NCBI GenBank assembly: GCA_019232645.1
Contig: JAFANO010000684.1
Span: 1 to 7,325 of the forward strand
Reading direction: 5' to 3'
DNA length: 7,325 nt
Origin: Planctomycetaceae bacterium
GTDB lineage: Bacteria; Planctomycetota; Planctomycetia; Isosphaerales; Isosphaeraceae
The notes under the pieces were generated by a model, which was given only the letters and a program-made list of their open reading frames with translations, had not been told where the DNA came from and searched no databases. Made by a program: the position numbers and the translations under genes. Shown in pieces: positions 5,871 to 7,325 of the stretch. Within the stretch, counting starts at the first letter, position 1. Each line of letters begins with the position of its first letter.

Positions 5871-6941
5871 TCAAATTGTCGGATCCGGGACCGCCTCCCG
5901 CGGACGCCCTTCGAACCGGCGACGGAGTTGGCCGCAGGCGGCGTCGATCTCACGCCCCTTCGTCTTCCGGACGCTGATGCTCACCCCGAGCGACCGGACG
6001 GCCTCCACGAACCGTCGGATAGCCTCGGGGGTCGGCCGCTGGTACGGCAGGCCCGCGACGGGGTTGTAGGGGATCACGTTCACGTGCGCCTTGCGCGCCG
6101 CCAGCAATCGCGCCAGCGCCGTCGCGTCCTCGGGACGATCGTTGATCCCCCGTAGCAGCACGTATTCGAAGGTAACCTGGCGGCCGCTCCGCTGGAAGTA
6201 GGCGTCGGCCGCCTCGATCACGGCGTTCAATCCCACCTTCTCATTGATGGGGACAAGCTCGTTGCGGAGGGCCTCCGTCGGCGCGTGCAGCGAGACCGCC
6301 AGGTGATACTGCCGGTCGTAGGCCGCCAGCCTCGCGATCTTCTCGGGCAGGCCCACCGTCGAGATGGTCACCCGCCGCTGCCCCAGACCTAGCCCATCCG
6401 GCGCGCAGATGAGATCCAGGGCGCCCATCAGGTTGTCGAGGTTCGCCAGGCTTTCGCCCATCCCCATGACCACCAGGTGCGTGACCCGCTCCCCGGCCGG
6501 CAAGAGGTTCCGTAGCCGGACCACCTGCTCCGCGATCTCGCCCCGCGTCAGGTTCCGTTCGACCCCCTTCAAACCGCTGGCGCAGAAGACGCACCCCATC
6601 CCACAGCCGACCTGGGTGCTAATGCAGACCGTCCGCCGATCCTCCTCGGCCATCAGCACGCACTCGACCCGGCGGCCGTCGCCGCATTCCAGGAGAAGCT
6701 TGTCCGTACCGTCACACCCGACGTTATGATGAGCCACCGCCGTCCCGAAGACCGTCCACTCGTCGTCGAGCTGCTGGCGGAGCTCCTTCGGGAGGTCGGA
6801 CATCGCCTCGAACCGCTCAGCGCGGTGCCGGAAGATCCAGCGAAACACCTGGCGCGCATGGTATCCCGGATGGCCCCGATTCGTCATCCAAGCCTTGAGT
6901 TCTTCGACGGAGGATTCCAGTAATGGTCGCTTCATCGGCAT
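5871..6941 (-). CDS. rlmN: Dual-specificity RNA methyltransferase RlmN (23S A2503 / tRNA A37)
   Basis: Radical-SAM enzyme that puts a methyl group on C2 of A2503 in 23S rRNA and of A37 in some tRNAs. From the ATG at 6941 it has 356 residues, the normal family length; MPMKRPLL offers a second ATG 6 nt further in. The frame stays open upstream into the 5S gene, but that extension is Arg/Ser-rich and overlaps an rRNA, so it is not coding. Features in order: N-terminal accessory domain (about 5-65); TVCISTQVGC with Cys106 matching the E. coli Cys118; the 4Fe-4S CxxxCxxC at Cys113/117/120; VVMGMGESLANLDN (157-170); STVGLP (194-199); AVSLHAP (215-221); and KTKGREIDAACGQLR (326-340), whose Cys336 matches the methyl-carrying Cys355. 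The SAM-binding motif reads GMGES rather than the common GMGEP. No strong Shine-Dalgarno is seen. It follows the 5S rRNA gene on the same strand but sits behind a strong terminator. Confidence 0.96.
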   Translation of the reverse strand: MPMKRPLLESSVEELKAWMTNRGHPGYHARQVFRWIFRHRAERFEAMSDLPKELRQQLDDEWTVFGTAVAHHNVGCDGTDKLLLECGDGRRVECVLMAEEDRRTVCISTQVGCGMGCVFCASGLKGVERNLTRGEIAEQVVRLRNLLPAGERVTHLVVMGMGESLANLDNLMGALDLICAPDGLGLGQRRVTISTVGLPEKIARLAAYDRQYHLAVSLHAPTEALRNELVPINEKVGLNAVIEAADAYFQRSGRQVTFEYVLLRGINDRPEDATALARLLAARKAHVNVIPYNPVAGLPYQRPTPEAIRRFVEAVRSLGVSISVRKTKGREIDAACGQLRRRFEGRPREAVPDPTI

Positions 6942-7043
6942 CCGTGCATTGCACGTATTCGCCCTGGAGGAATGCGGACCACTCTCATAGGCTTCCCAGA
7001 ACGTTCCTGCACAGTCGGGGCGGCTCAGATACGAGGAGGTATG

Positions 7044-7064
7044 GGCCAGCCGCTTCGGCTGGCC
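7044..7064. other. 9-bp perfect hairpin in the rlmN leader
   Basis: GGCCAGCCG (7044-7052) pairs with CGGCTGGCC (7056-7064) around a 3-nt loop. It lies about 100 nt upstream of the rlmN start. Neither strand has a T-run after it, so it is not a standard terminator. It may be an RNA structure in the rlmN 5' leader or a REP-like intergenic element. Confidence 0.6.
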
Positions 7065-7086
7065 GGGCACAAACTTCCTGCGAAGC

Positions 7087-7114
7087 TTTATGAGTCTAGC
7101 AATTCCCAGGGCAA
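7087..7114 (-). promoter_or_regulatory. Candidate sigma70-like promoter for rlmN
   Basis: On the minus strand TTGCCC (7114-7109) and CATAAA (7092-7087) are separated by 16 nt, each matching the consensus at 4 of 6 positions. They lie in the AT-richest part of the gap between the 5S terminator and rlmN. Transcription would start near 7080 and give a leader of about 140 nt that includes the hairpin at 7044-7064. It is a plausible but weak match. Confidence 0.3.
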
Positions 7115-7199
7115 AAATGCAGTGGTTTTCATTGCTTCCGTCGAGGTTCGCGGAGCGGACCCGACGAGGGGGACGAGTCCTCTTGTTGAGGCGCGGAGA

Positions 7200-7235
7200 A
7201 CCGCCCCGGGCTTCCTTGAGGAAGCCCGGGGCGGT
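7200..7235 (-). terminator. Strong 16-bp hairpin terminator after 5S rRNA
   Basis: The sequence from 7200 to 7215 is perfectly complementary to 7220-7235, with a TTGA/TCAA tetraloop and an almost all-GC stem. It begins about 10 nt beyond the 5S 3' end. On the minus strand the stem is followed by TTCTCC, only a weak T-rich stretch. The stem stability and position make it the probable end of the rRNA transcript. Confidence 0.85.
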
Positions 7236-7243
7236 GGAGGAAG

Positions 7244-7325
7244 ATTCCGGCGATGACCGACTTTCGCGCCGAGGCACTATCATGGGCCCGACGGGCTTAA
7301 CGGCCGTGTTCGGAATGGGAACGGG
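7244..7325 (-). rRNA. rrf: 5S ribosomal RNA, 3' part (5' end beyond the window)
   Basis: The minus strand reads CCCATTCCGAACACGGCCGT, the conserved loop B/helix III region of bacterial 5S rRNA (compare CCCAUGCCGAAC in E. coli). It continues through CCCATGATAGTGCC (compare GAUGGUAGUG) and a GCGCGAAAGTCGGTCATCGCCGG tail-type segment split around 7250-7270, as in the usual GCGAGAGUAGG...CGCC ending. About 80 of ~115 nt are present. The 3' end near 7244 is estimated, since the pairing 5' strand lies outside. A 23S gene is probably upstream, beyond the right edge. Confidence 0.9.

Noticed and set aside
7171..7191. GGACGAGTCC palindrome and CCTC/GAGG hairpin, considered as a ribozyme core
   Set aside because: The conserved hammerhead core (CUGAUGA with GAAA) is absent; these are short chance inverted repeats.
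6972..7256. Plus-strand 94-codon frame with GAGGAGGT before an internal ATG
   Set aside because: The Shine-Dalgarno-like sequence touches the ATG with no spacing, and the frame runs antisense through the terminator and the 5S gene end.
6942..7283. N-terminal extension of rlmN up to 7283
   Set aside because: It would start inside the 5S rRNA gene and read through its terminator; the normal family length is reached from 6941.
1..7325. CRISPR array, tRNA, retron or defence system
   Set aside because: No regularly spaced direct repeats, tRNA cloverleaf, reverse transcriptase or nuclease motifs were seen on either strand.

Overview
The window is GC-rich and every confident gene lies on the minus strand. 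The mix of an AlkA-type glycosylase, a long low-complexity membrane-anchored protein, hemC, comF, rlmN and a 5S rRNA gene, with Arg/Pro/Glu-rich coding and GC-rich hairpin terminators, suggests a high-GC bacterium. A planctomycete of the Isosphaeraceae type is my best guess; this rests on style and on a remembered transposase family, not on a search.

Layout in transcription order (right to left). The right edge carries the 3' part of a 5S rRNA gene, closed by a 16-bp perfect hairpin. A leader of about 260 bp with one strong hairpin leads to rlmN, the 23S rRNA A2503 / tRNA A37 methyltransferase. A possible 31-codon ORF starts 4 nt after the rlmN stop. A short intergenic stretch follows, then a tight cluster: a ComF-family phosphoribosyltransferase, hemC (1 nt after the comF stop) and a 709-residue protein of unknown function (4 nt after the hemC stop). 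That protein has a basic N-terminus, a two-helix membrane hairpin, a long acidic disordered region with three imperfect repeats of about 80-90 residues, and a very basic tail. About 370 bp of noncoding DNA with an AT-rich palindrome follows. Next comes a frameshifted fragment resembling the C-terminal end of an ISAzo13-type transposase, directly abutting an AlkA-like 3-methyladenine DNA glycosylase. The left 353 bp hold no supported gene.

How the genes fit together: comF, hemC and the 709-residue gene look like one translationally coupled transcript, although their functions (a ComF-type PRTase of unclear substrate, tetrapyrrole synthesis, an unknown membrane protein) have no obvious common pathway. 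rlmN sits just downstream of an rRNA gene whose large-subunit partner it modifies, but a strong terminator separates them. alkA is a stand-alone base-excision repair gene whose 5' flank has been remodelled by a decayed insertion sequence.

I see no convincing new defence, mobile or regulatory system. The least explained items are the repeat-bearing membrane protein and the open reading frame joining the transposase remnant to alkA.
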